This document shows positions 41,880 to 50,618 of a stretch of DNA of 64,000 nt, piece by piece; the first letter of the stretch is position 1, and each line of letters opens with the position of its first letter. The position numbers were made by a program, and so were the translations under genes. This stretch comes from Mucilaginibacter sp. OK283 (GTDB lineage Bacteria; Bacteroidota; Bacteroidia; Sphingobacteriales; Sphingobacteriaceae), in contig NZ_FODR01000006.1 of the NCBI RefSeq assembly GCF_900110415.1, positions 248,001-312,000 of the forward strand. The letters run 5' to 3'. Under the pieces are notes generated by a model. It worked only from the letters and a program-made list of their open reading frames with translations. It was not told the origin of the DNA and searched no databases.

Positions 41880-42984
41880 GGTTTTTGTGTTTATAGCTTT
41901 CGATAATAAACTCCTCGTATTGGTCAATTACCCGCTCCCAATTAAACTGGTACTGAATTTTATGCAGGTTATTCATTACCATATTTTTTTCGGGCGCTTT
42001 ACGCTGCACATTCTCTACCAGGTGGGTTACTTCGGTCGCATTTGAAAAATAAAAAGCATCCGTATTTAATACCGACTTATTAAAGGGGTTATTATGCGCC
42101 GCTATCAGGGCCTCGCTGGCCATCGCTTCTAACAAGGATGGATTGGTGCCTCCAACGCTATGCCCATGAAAATACAGGTAAGAGTTATTTTGCAACGAAC
42201 GTACCTTGGGCGTATCAAAAATGGCGCCTTTAAATTGAATGCGTTGGTCGTTGGCAAATTTATTGGTGATGAACTTGCCAAAACGATTGCTGGTATCGCC
42301 CAAAACTTTAAACTTTTTGCCCGAATTACTCCTGTTAAAACCTTCCAGGATGGCTTCGATGTTATTTTCGGGTTCCATGCGTGCCATCAGCAAAAAATAA
42401 TCCTCCTTTAGCGCTTCGCTTACATCATATTGCTCGCGCTCAAAATCGGTAAAAATATCTGCACCATAGGGGATGTATTTACTGTTGATGTTATACTTAT
42501 CCTTCAGATACGACTTTATCACCCTTGAATCGGCAACATAATAGTCGCTGTGTTTAACTGCCAGCTTTTCGGCATATTTTAAAAACTGCTGTACTGGTTT
42601 GGAGTATTTAGTCCGTTTCCACTCCATGCCGTCCATATTGGTAATAATGGTGCTGTGTTTAGGATAAAGCTGTCCCCAAACCGAACTGCTGGTATAGCCC
42701 ATAAGCATTACCACATCAAAATTTCGTTTACGGGCATCTAACAGGCAGTTCATGTCATAAACAAATTGCCCTGCGGTACCAACCAGGTACTCAGGATCAT
42801 AACAATGCCTTATTTCGACACCGTTCCAGCTATCCTGCTGATATGGATGATTGTGTGAGTTATAAACCGTTACCGAGTGGCCGCGCTTTACAAGGCCGGC
42901 CGATACATATTCCGAAATATGTTCAAACCCACCGTAGTAATTTGGTACACCCCTGGTCCCTAATATGGCTATGCGTAGTTTCAT
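41854..42984 (-). CDS. DUF1972-type glycosyltransferase (rhamnosyltransferase-like)
   Basis: A 376-residue GT-B enzyme. The N-terminus RIAILGTRGVPNYYGGFEHISEYVS is the DUF1972 signature found in bacterial rhamnosyl- and glucosyltransferases of exopolysaccharide loci. The C-terminal domain contains YYVADSRVIKSYL, PYGADIF, FLLMARMEPENNIEAILEGF and GGTNPSLLEAMA (EX7E-like region). One base separates it from the preceding GT4 gene. Confidence 0.9.
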   Translation of the reverse strand: MKLRIAILGTRGVPNYYGGFEHISEYVSAGLVKRGHSVTVYNSHNHPYQQDSWNGVEIRHCYDPEYLVGTAGQFVYDMNCLLDARKRNFDVVMLMGYTSSSVWGQLYPKHSTIITNMDGMEWKRTKYSKPVQQFLKYAEKLAVKHSDYYVADSRVIKSYLKDKYNINSKYIPYGADIFTDFEREQYDVSEALKEDYFLLMARMEPENNIEAILEGFNRSNSGKKFKVLGDTSNRFGKFITNKFANDQRIQFKGAIFDTPKVRSLQNNSYLYFHGHSVGGTNPSLLEAMASEALIAAHNNPFNKSVLNTDAFYFSNATEVTHLVENVQRKAPEKNMVMNNLHKIQYQFNWERVIDQYEEFIIESYKHKNHEAIIADK

Positions 42985-42985
42985 G

Positions 42986-44056
42986 TTATAATACAGATTG
43001 GTATGCTTTTAAAGTTTCAGTAGCAGCCTGTTTCCAGGTATATTTTTGTAAAATCTTATCGCGTAAATCTTCGTTAACGGGGGCCTGGCTGGCTTTTTCA
43101 ATGGCAGCCAAAATGCTTTTAGGCATTGCCGGATCGCAATAAAATGCATCGTCGGCAAAATATTCCCTTACATCGCCTTTGTCGCTGATAACCAGGCTGC
43201 AGCCCATTAAGGCGGCTTCTATCGAACTAAGGCCGGTGGTTTCAAACCAACTTGGTAATACATGTACTTTGGCCTGTGCATAGTACTTTACCAGTTCATA
43301 TTGCGGTATCTGCTCAATGAAGGTGATGTTATCTGCCGCTGTTTTGCGGCATTCCTGGTAATAAGCTGCCTGGTTGGGAGAATGGGTTCCGATAAGCAGC
43401 AAACGGTAAGGCGTGTTATTTAATGCTTTTATCAGGTTCAGCTGGTTTTTAATGCCTTCTATCCTGGCAACACAAAGCACCAGTTTATCATCTTTTGTTA
43501 CCGAGGCATCGTATTTAAACAAATGCTGATCGGTGCCGTTCGGTACCACCATGTGCCTTACTTCGCCCGGGTAATTGTTTAATACCCGGTGATACTCCGA
43601 GCGGGAGTTGGGCAATATCATAGCCGCCCGGCTTAAAATATCCAATATACTTTTGCGCTGTCCCTTCCAGGTATAAGCCAAACTGGCCAGTTTATCGCGG
43701 CCAAGCAGGTAACGGGCTATGGTTTTAACATATTCCACACCATCTGCCGGCAAATACTTGAAAATTCTGCCCAAACCTTTACGATGCTGCTGATCATACT
43801 CGCTGTAATTACATAGTATGGTTGATATCACGAATGGCTTTTCGGCCTTATGGCTATGGTATAAAATATCGGCAGGACGGCTGAGGTTAAAAAAATGCAG
43901 CAGGTCGTAATTGTTGTAATTAATGTGCTCGTTTGCCAGTTTTATATCGGTGGTAATGCCCATAAAAGTAAGATGGCGCGCGGTTTGCACCACCTGCACG
44001 GTATCGCCGCCGGGCACGGTATACAAGGTTGACCGGGTGATGAATGCTACTTTCAT
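42986..44056 (-). CDS. Glycosyltransferase family 4
   Basis: A 356-residue GT-B enzyme beginning FITRSTLYTVPGGDTVQVVQTARHL, with NSRSEYHRVLNNY, VPNGTDQHLF, LCVARIEGIKNQLNLIKAL and the EX7E motif ETTGLSSIEAALMG. It overlaps the GT2 gene upstream by four bases and is followed one base later by the DUF1972 enzyme, within the long minus-strand operon 40.5-49 kb. Confidence 0.9.
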   Translation of the reverse strand: MKVAFITRSTLYTVPGGDTVQVVQTARHLTFMGITTDIKLANEHINYNNYDLLHFFNLSRPADILYHSHKAEKPFVISTILCNYSEYDQQHRKGLGRIFKYLPADGVEYVKTIARYLLGRDKLASLAYTWKGQRKSILDILSRAAMILPNSRSEYHRVLNNYPGEVRHMVVPNGTDQHLFKYDASVTKDDKLVLCVARIEGIKNQLNLIKALNNTPYRLLLIGTHSPNQAAYYQECRKTAADNITFIEQIPQYELVKYYAQAKVHVLPSWFETTGLSSIEAALMGCSLVISDKGDVREYFADDAFYCDPAMPKSILAAIEKASQAPVNEDLRDKILQKYTWKQAATETLKAYQSVL

Positions 44057-45021
44057 ATCGCAGCACCTCCTGATACTAATTTATGCAGCCAAATAATTAC
44101 TCGTTCCGGAAGGTAGCTAACAGTATACAGCAGGTAGTTATCTAACCTTAAGGGCGAGATGCTGATAGCCCTGGCCACATGAACGCGGGCCTTTTGTGGC
44201 TGAAAGTTATTAAGCAGTAGTTTTTTACCGCAAAGCGCATAATAAGAGCCTTGTTTTATTTTAGCCGAATATTGTTTTTCGCCTATTTCTGCCAGTAAAC
44301 TGCCTTCCCGTTTACTTATAGCGCGGTTTTTAAGCGTAGCATATTTGATATCCCTGAACTTACGGGGCCTCCATTTTTCATCAATGGTGATTGATTCGGG
44401 GTTTAGCCTTACTTTAATTAAGGGTAGGGCAAGGTTGCAGGCCTTTTGATCTTTTAAAATATTAACCCATAAAAAATGATCTTCAAAGCTATAGGCATGC
44501 TCATTATACCCCCCCTTGCTAATTACCATATCTTTTTTGTAAAAAACACAGGAGTGAATGAAAGGGCAAACCGAATATTTTAACTGCTGAATCTCGTCGT
44601 TATCAAAAGCCGGGGGCTTATGGGTAAACAAAAAGTGCCCCTCCATGTCAATATAGTCAGCAGCAGATCCAATTACGCTGTACTCTGGATTCGCTACCAT
44701 AAAATCATACTGCAGTTGCAGGCGTTCGGGGTAGCAAATATCATCGGCATCAAAGCGCGCTATATATGGCGCACGGGCATACTTCAGTCCGTTGTTAAGC
44801 GCACCGGCAATACCTTTGTTATCCTGGTAAATTACTACAATGCGCTGGTCGTCAAATGAACGGACAACGTCGATCGTATTGTCTGTCGATCCGTCATTTA
44901 TTATAAGTAATTCAAAATCCGCAAAAGTTTGTTCCAGTACCGATGTTATGGCATCGCCAATATATTTACCGGCGTTGTAGGCAGGCATCAATACCGTTAT
45001 TTGTGGGATGCTAAAGTTCAT
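44053..45021 (-). CDS. Glycosyltransferase family 2
   Basis: A 322-residue GT-A enzyme: ITVLMPAYNAGKYIGDAITSVLEQTFADFELLIINDGSTDNT at the N-terminus, the metal-binding DxD in ARFDADDICYPERL and the later EDHFLWVNI motif carrying the catalytic base. Donor unknown. A basic C-terminal tail may contact the membrane. It overlaps its neighbours by 4 and 11 bases. Confidence 0.92.
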   Translation of the reverse strand: MNFSIPQITVLMPAYNAGKYIGDAITSVLEQTFADFELLIINDGSTDNTIDVVRSFDDQRIVVIYQDNKGIAGALNNGLKYARAPYIARFDADDICYPERLQLQYDFMVANPEYSVIGSAADYIDMEGHFLFTHKPPAFDNDEIQQLKYSVCPFIHSCVFYKKDMVISKGGYNEHAYSFEDHFLWVNILKDQKACNLALPLIKVRLNPESITIDEKWRPRKFRDIKYATLKNRAISKREGSLLAEIGEKQYSAKIKQGSYYALCGKKLLLNNFQPQKARVHVARAISISPLRLDNYLLYTVSYLPERVIIWLHKLVSGGAAI

Positions 45022-46675
45022 GTGCCAACAGTTTAGGGGATTTGGTTTCTTTGATGTTTAGCAACAGCAACAGTTCGAAAAATACGATAACCGAAAGCTG
45101 TTCAAACCAGTACTCGATAAAAAATGCTGCCAGCATTAACAGCAAAAGGGGCAGGCCATAAGTTAAAGCTTTATAATGCCTGGCAAAAAAGCCAAGGTAG
45201 TAAACGGCAAATACGAGTAAACCAATAATGCCATATTCGGCTAATAACTGGTCATAAACCGAAAACGGACTATTGGTTAACGAATGAAAGCCCGCCCTTT
45301 TGCTGAAATAATTGAGGTACAGGTCGAGATGATTTACCATAAAATCATGCCCGATGTAGGTGAATTTATGCGGATAGCCTCCGGCAAACCCCAGGCCGGT
45401 AGCCCTAAAAGCCAGCTTCGACGAAAAATTGCCCATACCTGCGCCGGTTATTATTTTATTAATATGGTGACGCAAAAAATTGGTTGTTTGTAAAAAGCCA
45501 ATCAGCTTGCCGGGCCTATCCAGCCTGGGCACTACAATTTCCTGCCCGGCAACCGGCAACGCCGTCTTGTGTGCATCAATAAACTGCACCAGTTGTTTTT
45601 GCTCGGGAGGGGTTTGGGTACTGCTTTGATAAGGCGCCGAATTAATATCGGGCCCCTTAATGGCTATCCGGCCGCCTTCGGTTTCGTAGGGCTTGTCCTG
45701 TGGCTTTATAATCTCCGTTCTTTTGGGATGGGCTGCCTTATAAACGCTATCCCTGAAAATGATGGCCTGTTTTTGCCTGTGTTCATCAAAGCTTAATACA
45801 CTATCCGGTCTCGCTTCTACAGGTACATTTGCCCACACCGGGGGGGTGGGCGGGCTTGGATCTTTATGCAGCAGGATCGAAATTGCGTTAGTTGTATATT
45901 GATTATTTTGAGGCGAGATTTTCGCCATAAAAACGCCTAAAAAAACCAGGCAAACTACAATCAGGCTTTTTTGATAACGATCTGTTTTGAAAATAAATAA
46001 CATTAAAAAAACGAGAACTATAACAATATTGATAAAATTGCTGCCCGTAAACAATAAGGTAGCCATACACACAAAAAGCATGGGGGCGTTTTTGCGCGTT
46101 AAAAAGTAGATTACGCCAAAAGCATTTAGCATAGCGTTGGTTGTGGAGGTATCAAAAGTTACACCCCTTATATAATCGCCGGTGTTTAAAAAATACTTTT
46201 GCAGCTGACCCTGGTAGGTATAAGGGTTAATGGCATGGGTCTCTAAAAATATGGCAGCCAGGTTGCCGGCCGAGAATAATGCATTGATAATAAAAAAAAC
46301 CAGAATGGTTTGATGTATTACGACAGGCTGGTTTTGCTCAACAGCCAGCTTTACCTGGTGAATGGCAAGGATGCATAATATCCAAAACCCTATACCAGCC
46401 GATAACATAATGTTATAATTAAGTTGCGTATAATTTTTGCCTATAAACCAGTTAATAACCGCTATAGCTATTACTAATGGATAAAACAGGGGCAACCGGG
46501 AGTTTTTGAAACTAAAACCGAACTTGAAATTAAATTGAAGGAGTGTGAACAGGATGATAACCGGGATCTTGATGCCGATTTTTACGTTCAAAAATAAAAG
46601 CAAAAAGGCCAGTAGCTTCCAATCCACCTTTTGCTTTAATTTATCAATGTAAAAAACTGCTTTGTTAACCAACAT
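45011..46675 (-). CDS. O-antigen polymerase-like polytopic membrane protein with a long soluble loop
   Basis: A 554-residue membrane protein with about eleven hydrophobic segments. Between residues about 265 and 405 lies a hydrophilic, proline- and lysine-rich insertion (DPSPPTPPVWANVPVEARPD and onwards) that should be periplasmic; short Wzy/WaaL proteins usually have a smaller loop. After it comes GAGMGNFSSKLAFRATGLGF and DQLLAEYGIIGLLVFAVYY, the ligase-type ending. It is probably the repeat-unit polymerase, with the 40563 gene as a ligase or second polymerase (inference). Overlaps the GT2 gene by 11 bases. Confidence 0.78.
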   Translation of the reverse strand: MLVNKAVFYIDKLKQKVDWKLLAFLLLFLNVKIGIKIPVIILFTLLQFNFKFGFSFKNSRLPLFYPLVIAIAVINWFIGKNYTQLNYNIMLSAGIGFWILCILAIHQVKLAVEQNQPVVIHQTILVFFIINALFSAGNLAAIFLETHAINPYTYQGQLQKYFLNTGDYIRGVTFDTSTTNAMLNAFGVIYFLTRKNAPMLFVCMATLLFTGSNFINIVIVLVFLMLFIFKTDRYQKSLIVVCLVFLGVFMAKISPQNNQYTTNAISILLHKDPSPPTPPVWANVPVEARPDSVLSFDEHRQKQAIIFRDSVYKAAHPKRTEIIKPQDKPYETEGGRIAIKGPDINSAPYQSSTQTPPEQKQLVQFIDAHKTALPVAGQEIVVPRLDRPGKLIGFLQTTNFLRHHINKIITGAGMGNFSSKLAFRATGLGFAGGYPHKFTYIGHDFMVNHLDLYLNYFSKRAGFHSLTNSPFSVYDQLLAEYGIIGLLVFAVYYLGFFARHYKALTYGLPLLLLMLAAFFIEYWFEQLSVIVFFELLLLLNIKETKSPKLLAHEL

Positions 46676-46751
46676 TATCCTTGGGCATTTAAAGTCATTA
46701 CGACCTGAAAACCGTATTGGTTGCCTGCGTAAAGCAGGAAGATGCCTTATT

Positions 46752-48170
46752 TTACCAGTTTAACAGCCCGATTAGGCCAGCTCTGTCATCCCGCTTTAAT
46801 TGCATCGTGATCAATAACGAAACACCGTAAAATACAACCGCCATTATCGCGGCCAGCCATAGGTTTGGGAATAGGGCTTTGGCTGCCAATCCGCTAAAAA
46901 AGGCACATGCGGTACAAATGGCGAGTGTATAAAAAGAACCCTTAAGCCCCGATTTGTCATTGGCGAGGTAGAAAACACCCTGCACCAGGCAGGCCAATAA
47001 AAACGCGAGGGCAGCCCCTTCGTTTTTGTAAAAAGGGATTAATACAAGGTCGCCAACTACATTTACGGCAAAAGTGAGCAAAAACGAATTGAAGATCATT
47101 TTTAACCTGTTTTGCGCAAAAAAAATCGTCCACAAAAAATTATTTAAATACAGCAGGGGTAAACAAAGCGAGAGGATAAATATGGTTGTTGTATTAACCG
47201 CGCCATACCTGCCATGGGTTATGTTGTCAACCACAGGGTTCCAACACATATTTAAAATCAAAGCAGTAAATGCTGCTATTATAAGTTCTATCCGGATGAG
47301 CAATTTAAGATCGGCCCGGCGATGGTTATCAGTTTTAAATAATTTGGTAAAACGGGGAAGAATTAAGGGGGCGATAGCTAATAAGGGGAGGGTAGAGATC
47401 TCAAATATCTTGTATGCGAAACTATACTCTGCCAAACTAACTGCCGATACCATAAACCCGATGAACAACCAATCGAACCGGGCCAGGGCCGAAGTAATTA
47501 AGACCACTCCAACCTGTGGCAATGATTGGCGCAGTAAGGCAAAGTAAGGTGATTTTCTCCAGGCGGGAAGTACGGGCACCCGTACATAGCGCCTGAAAAG
47601 ATAAAAGGACGCCGTTAATTCAAGTACATCGCCACCAATAAATACCCATATTATGGTGCCTATGCTTACCTGGTGCAAAACGGCCAAAATGAGCAGGCTG
47701 ATGCCCCTTACCATATTGGATATGACCAGCATGCATGCCAGTAATTTAAAACGCTCCATGCCGCTAGAAACCTGCTTTAATGGTGTGGAAAAGAAGATCA
47801 TAAGCTTGCCCAGGCCCAACAGCAGCATCAGGCGGTATACTTCATTGTCATGTATGAAAAACGTGCGGCCCAATAACAGGATGCCATAAAATAGCCCTCC
47901 GGCAAACAACACATGGAAAGCATAAAGCGACAAAACTGTTTGAACATCATCGCCATGCGCTACTTTTTTAATAATTACCTGGTCGATACCAAAAGAAAGG
48001 ATGTTGAATGCAGATAGCAGTACCGCTAAGGCCAGATTAACCTGGCCAAAGCTGTTTTTATCAAGATTTACAGATAATACATAAAAAATAATCACCCCAA
48101 ACAGCTGGTTGATGACAAGCTGCAATGTATTTGCCGAAAGATCAATTACCAGCTTTTTTTTCATGAACAA
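46752..48170 (-). CDS. Wzx-like polysaccharide flippase (MOP superfamily)
   Basis: A 472-residue protein with about 12-14 membrane segments. The N-terminus DLSANTLQLVINQLFGVIIFYVLSVNLDKNSFGQVNLALAVLLSAF is the polysaccharide-synthase/RfbX opening, and SLPQVGVVLITSALARFDWLFIGFMVSAVSLAEYSFAYKI is the conserved central part. It would flip lipid-linked repeat units across the inner membrane. Two start codons (MFM/MKK) are two codons apart. It lies downstream of a GT2 gene with a 9-base gap. Confidence 0.9.
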   Translation of the reverse strand: MFMKKKLVIDLSANTLQLVINQLFGVIIFYVLSVNLDKNSFGQVNLALAVLLSAFNILSFGIDQVIIKKVAHGDDVQTVLSLYAFHVLFAGGLFYGILLLGRTFFIHDNEVYRLMLLLGLGKLMIFFSTPLKQVSSGMERFKLLACMLVISNMVRGISLLILAVLHQVSIGTIIWVFIGGDVLELTASFYLFRRYVRVPVLPAWRKSPYFALLRQSLPQVGVVLITSALARFDWLFIGFMVSAVSLAEYSFAYKIFEISTLPLLAIAPLILPRFTKLFKTDNHRRADLKLLIRIELIIAAFTALILNMCWNPVVDNITHGRYGAVNTTTIFILSLCLPLLYLNNFLWTIFFAQNRLKMIFNSFLLTFAVNVVGDLVLIPFYKNEGAALAFLLACLVQGVFYLANDKSGLKGSFYTLAICTACAFFSGLAAKALFPNLWLAAIMAVVFYGVSLLITMQLKRDDRAGLIGLLNW

Positions 48171-48179
48171 TGCTGTGGT

Positions 48180-49007
48180 TTATTCAACACGCGCATGGGT
48201 ATTAAGTTTATATGCCACGGTAGGTACGTCATGCTGGTAAATCGGCTTATTCTTTAGGCTTTGTGTAGCTTTACTAAGGTAATGATATTTTAGCCATGTA
48301 TTTTTAAATGCCATCCGCGAAATGATGAAGCCTTCTCTGCCATCTAAAAACCCCAATAAAAACAAGTAGGTCTTCACAAAATGAAATACCGGCGCCAAAT
48401 ACTGCTTTACAAGGCCCGCCTTTTTTCCGGCTTTCAGGTACTTTATGGCGCTTAATTGCGAATAGTGAATTGTTTTCTTCTCATACTCGGCCTGGTTTTC
48501 CACAGAATAATGGTGCAGGTTACCGTCCAGTTTTTTTACAACAACGTTTTGCGGCAGTTGCAATGTTTCGTGTACCGGCGTTTCGTTCCATTTAACATGC
48601 TGCCTGTTGAACAGGCGGATATGGTGATCGCGACCCCAGTTACCAAAGCGGATGAGCTTTTTGCCAAAATAAGTTTTAAAGGCTATATCGTAAACGGTTT
48701 TATCATCGCCCGGAGCCGTTGCCTTTATAGAGTTGATCAGGGCCTGGTCGGGTATCTCATCACCATCAACGCTTAGTATCCAGTTATATCGCGCCAGCTG
48801 AATGCCTTTATTTTTGTTGGCGCCGTAGCCAATCCATGCCTTTTGATATACTTTGCAGCCATATGCCGTGGCTATAGTTACGGTTTGATCGGTACTGTTA
48901 TTGTCAATCACAATAATGTCGTCGCTGATCTGTTTCAGCAGCGGGATACTTTTAACAAGGGTACCGGCCTCGTTTTTGGTAATGATCACAACAGAAATTG
49001 GATTCAT
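48180..49007 (-). CDS. Glycosyltransferase family 2, WaaE/KdtX-like
   Basis: A 275-residue GT-A enzyme: ISVVIITKNEAGTLVKSIPLLKQISDDIIVIDNNSTDQT, then QKAWIGYGANKNKGIQLARYNWILSVDGDE with the DGD metal site. These features match LPS core beta-1,4-glucosyltransferase-like (WaaE/KdtX) proteins. First gene of the minus-strand glycan operon; the promoter should lie in 49008-49182, where I see no clear consensus. Confidence 0.9.
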   Translation of the reverse strand: MNPISVVIITKNEAGTLVKSIPLLKQISDDIIVIDNNSTDQTVTIATAYGCKVYQKAWIGYGANKNKGIQLARYNWILSVDGDEIPDQALINSIKATAPGDDKTVYDIAFKTYFGKKLIRFGNWGRDHHIRLFNRQHVKWNETPVHETLQLPQNVVVKKLDGNLHHYSVENQAEYEKKTIHYSQLSAIKYLKAGKKAGLVKQYLAPVFHFVKTYLFLLGFLDGREGFIISRMAFKNTWLKYHYLSKATQSLKNKPIYQHDVPTVAYKLNTHARVE

Positions 49008-49182
49008 GTTATATTAATGTTAATCGGTGTCTGTTGCTTTAAGTAATACAAAAAGCAAAGGGCATCTATTAACTATATCGTTATTTTAGGCGGGAGGGTT
49101 GCCCGCGCACCAAAAACTTATTTCAAAAAGCGCGTGCGGCCTCATGTTAAAGCATTAATTTTATGCAAATACATTTTACCAT

Positions 49183-49845
49183 ATGAAAGCAGGAATAAAA
49201 GCCATTGTTACCGGCGCAACCGGAATGGTAGGCGAGGGGCTTATGCACCAATGTTTACAAAACCCGGATGTTGAGCAGGTATTAGTGATTAACCGGAAGC
49301 CGTCGGGGGTATCGCATCCCAAATTAAAAGAGATTATTCATGCCGATTTTTTTGATCTCTCGCCAATCAGTGATCAGCTTACCGGTTATAATGCGTGCTT
49401 TTTTTGCCTGGGTGTTACTTCGGTAGGTAAAAAGGCCGATGAATATTATAGGCTTACTTATACACTCACCATGCACATGGCTCAAATATTGGCAAAACAG
49501 GATCCGGAGATGACCTTTTGCTATGTATCGGGCGCTGGCACCGATAGTAATGAAAAAGGCAACGGGTGGGCCGCGGTAAAAGGTAAAACAGAAAACGACC
49601 TGATGAAACTGCCCTTTAAACAAGTTTACGCCTTTAGGCCCGGTTTTATAAAACCAATAAAGGGTTTAAAAAATGCCCATAACTTTTACAAGTATATCAA
49701 CTGGCTGTTCCCGGTTGGCCGTGCGCTTTACCCGGCGGGTTTTTGCACCCTGGAGGAATTGGCTACCGCCATGATAAAGGTGGTTAACCAACCGTATCCC
49801 AAAAAAGTGATAGAAGGAAAGGATATCATAGCATTGGCAAGGTAA
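49183..49845 (+). CDS. NAD(P)-binding Rossmann protein (NmrA/atypical SDR-like)
   Basis: A 220-residue protein beginning KAIVTGATGMVGEGLMHQCLQNPDVEQVLVINRKP, with the glycine-rich TGATGMVG loop near residue 10 and FCLGVTSVGK and FRPGFIKP further on. It resembles the atypical SDRs annotated as epimerases or oxidoreductases in Bacteroidota. No catalytic YxxxK is clear, so substrate and activity are open. A TACATTTT -7-like box lies 12 bases before the ATG. Confidence 0.83.
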   Translation: MKAGIKAIVTGATGMVGEGLMHQCLQNPDVEQVLVINRKPSGVSHPKLKEIIHADFFDLSPISDQLTGYNACFFCLGVTSVGKKADEYYRLTYTLTMHMAQILAKQDPEMTFCYVSGAGTDSNEKGNGWAAVKGKTENDLMKLPFKQVYAFRPGFIKPIKGLKNAHNFYKYINWLFPVGRALYPAGFCTLEELATAMIKVVNQPYPKKVIEGKDIIALAR

Positions 49846-49924
49846 TACTGCTGCCAGATCGATTAAAAAGGGTATCTTTAACAACATGCCTGCATTTGCC
49901 GGATAACATGCTAACTCACCTTTA

Positions 49925-50521
49925 TTGGAAGATTCATTCAATTGCCTTATCGATAGTTACCTTGCCGATAAGGTTGGCATAGCCGATCATTTTTTAAGTG
50001 ACACGCTTGCTGCCGATCTTAAGCTAAACCTACTGGCACTTGTTCAATCGAGCTTGCTGTTATCTGCCGGAACCGGTAACGATAGAGCCGTGAACCATGA
50101 CACTAAAGTTAGGGGCGACCACATCTACTGGCTCGACCGCAAGCATGACACCCCTTGCGAAAATGATTTTCTCGACCTGATGGATAGCTTTGTTGCCTAT
50201 CTTAATAAAACCTGTTATACTGGTATCACCGGCTATGAATTTCATTATACGTTGTATGAAAAGGGCGCTTTCTACAAAAAACATCTTGATCAGTTCAGGA
50301 ATAACGATAGCCGTAAATATTCAATGATCATGTATTTAAATACCGGGTGGTTAGCTGCCGATGGTGGCGAATTGCGTATACACCATTTAACTCGTGAACA
50401 AAACATCGGCCCTGAAAACGGGCGCACGGTATTCTTTAAAAGTAATGAGCTTGTTCACGAGGTTTTATGTACTCAAAAACCAAGAATGAGTATTACTGGC
50501 TGGTTAAAGGTAGATCATTAA
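49925..50521 (+). CDS. 2-oxoglutarate/Fe(II) oxygenase, prolyl-4-hydroxylase-like
   Basis: A 198-residue P4Hc-domain protein. Iron ligands are His and Asp in FYKKHLDQF (about 119-121) and the distal His in SNELVHEVL; the 2-oxoglutarate arginine is in KPRMSITGWLKV. The jelly-roll strands GYEFHYTLYEKGAF and YSMIMYLNTGW lie between. The start is TTG (49925): upstream ATGs are out of frame. It may hydroxylate proteins or small molecules; a ribosomal or elongation-factor target is known for some bacterial relatives. Followed by a heptamer repeat. Confidence 0.85.
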   Translation: MEDSFNCLIDSYLADKVGIADHFLSDTLAADLKLNLLALVQSSLLLSAGTGNDRAVNHDTKVRGDHIYWLDRKHDTPCENDFLDLMDSFVAYLNKTCYTGITGYEFHYTLYEKGAFYKKHLDQFRNNDSRKYSMIMYLNTGWLAADGGELRIHHLTREQNIGPENGRTVFFKSNELVHEVLCTQKPRMSITGWLKVDH

Positions 50522-50525
50522 ATAA

Positions 50526-50613
50526 GTCTGAAGTCGAAAGTACTAAGCCCTAAGTCAAAAAATCGAAATCCATTTTACGACTTAAAGTGCTCTACTTAGT
50601 ACTTCAGACTTCG
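50526..50613. repeat. Heptamer repeat hairpin (GTCTGAA)n between convergent genes
   Basis: The left arm GTCTGAA, GTCGAAA, GTACTAA, GCCCTAA, GTCAAAA starts 4 bases after the oxygenase stop. The facing arm reads GTCTGAA, GTACTAA, GTAGAGC, ACTTTAA, GTCGTAA on the other strand and ends about 6 bases before the stop of the convergent gene. Confidence 0.7.
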
Positions 50614-50618
50614 GCCTA

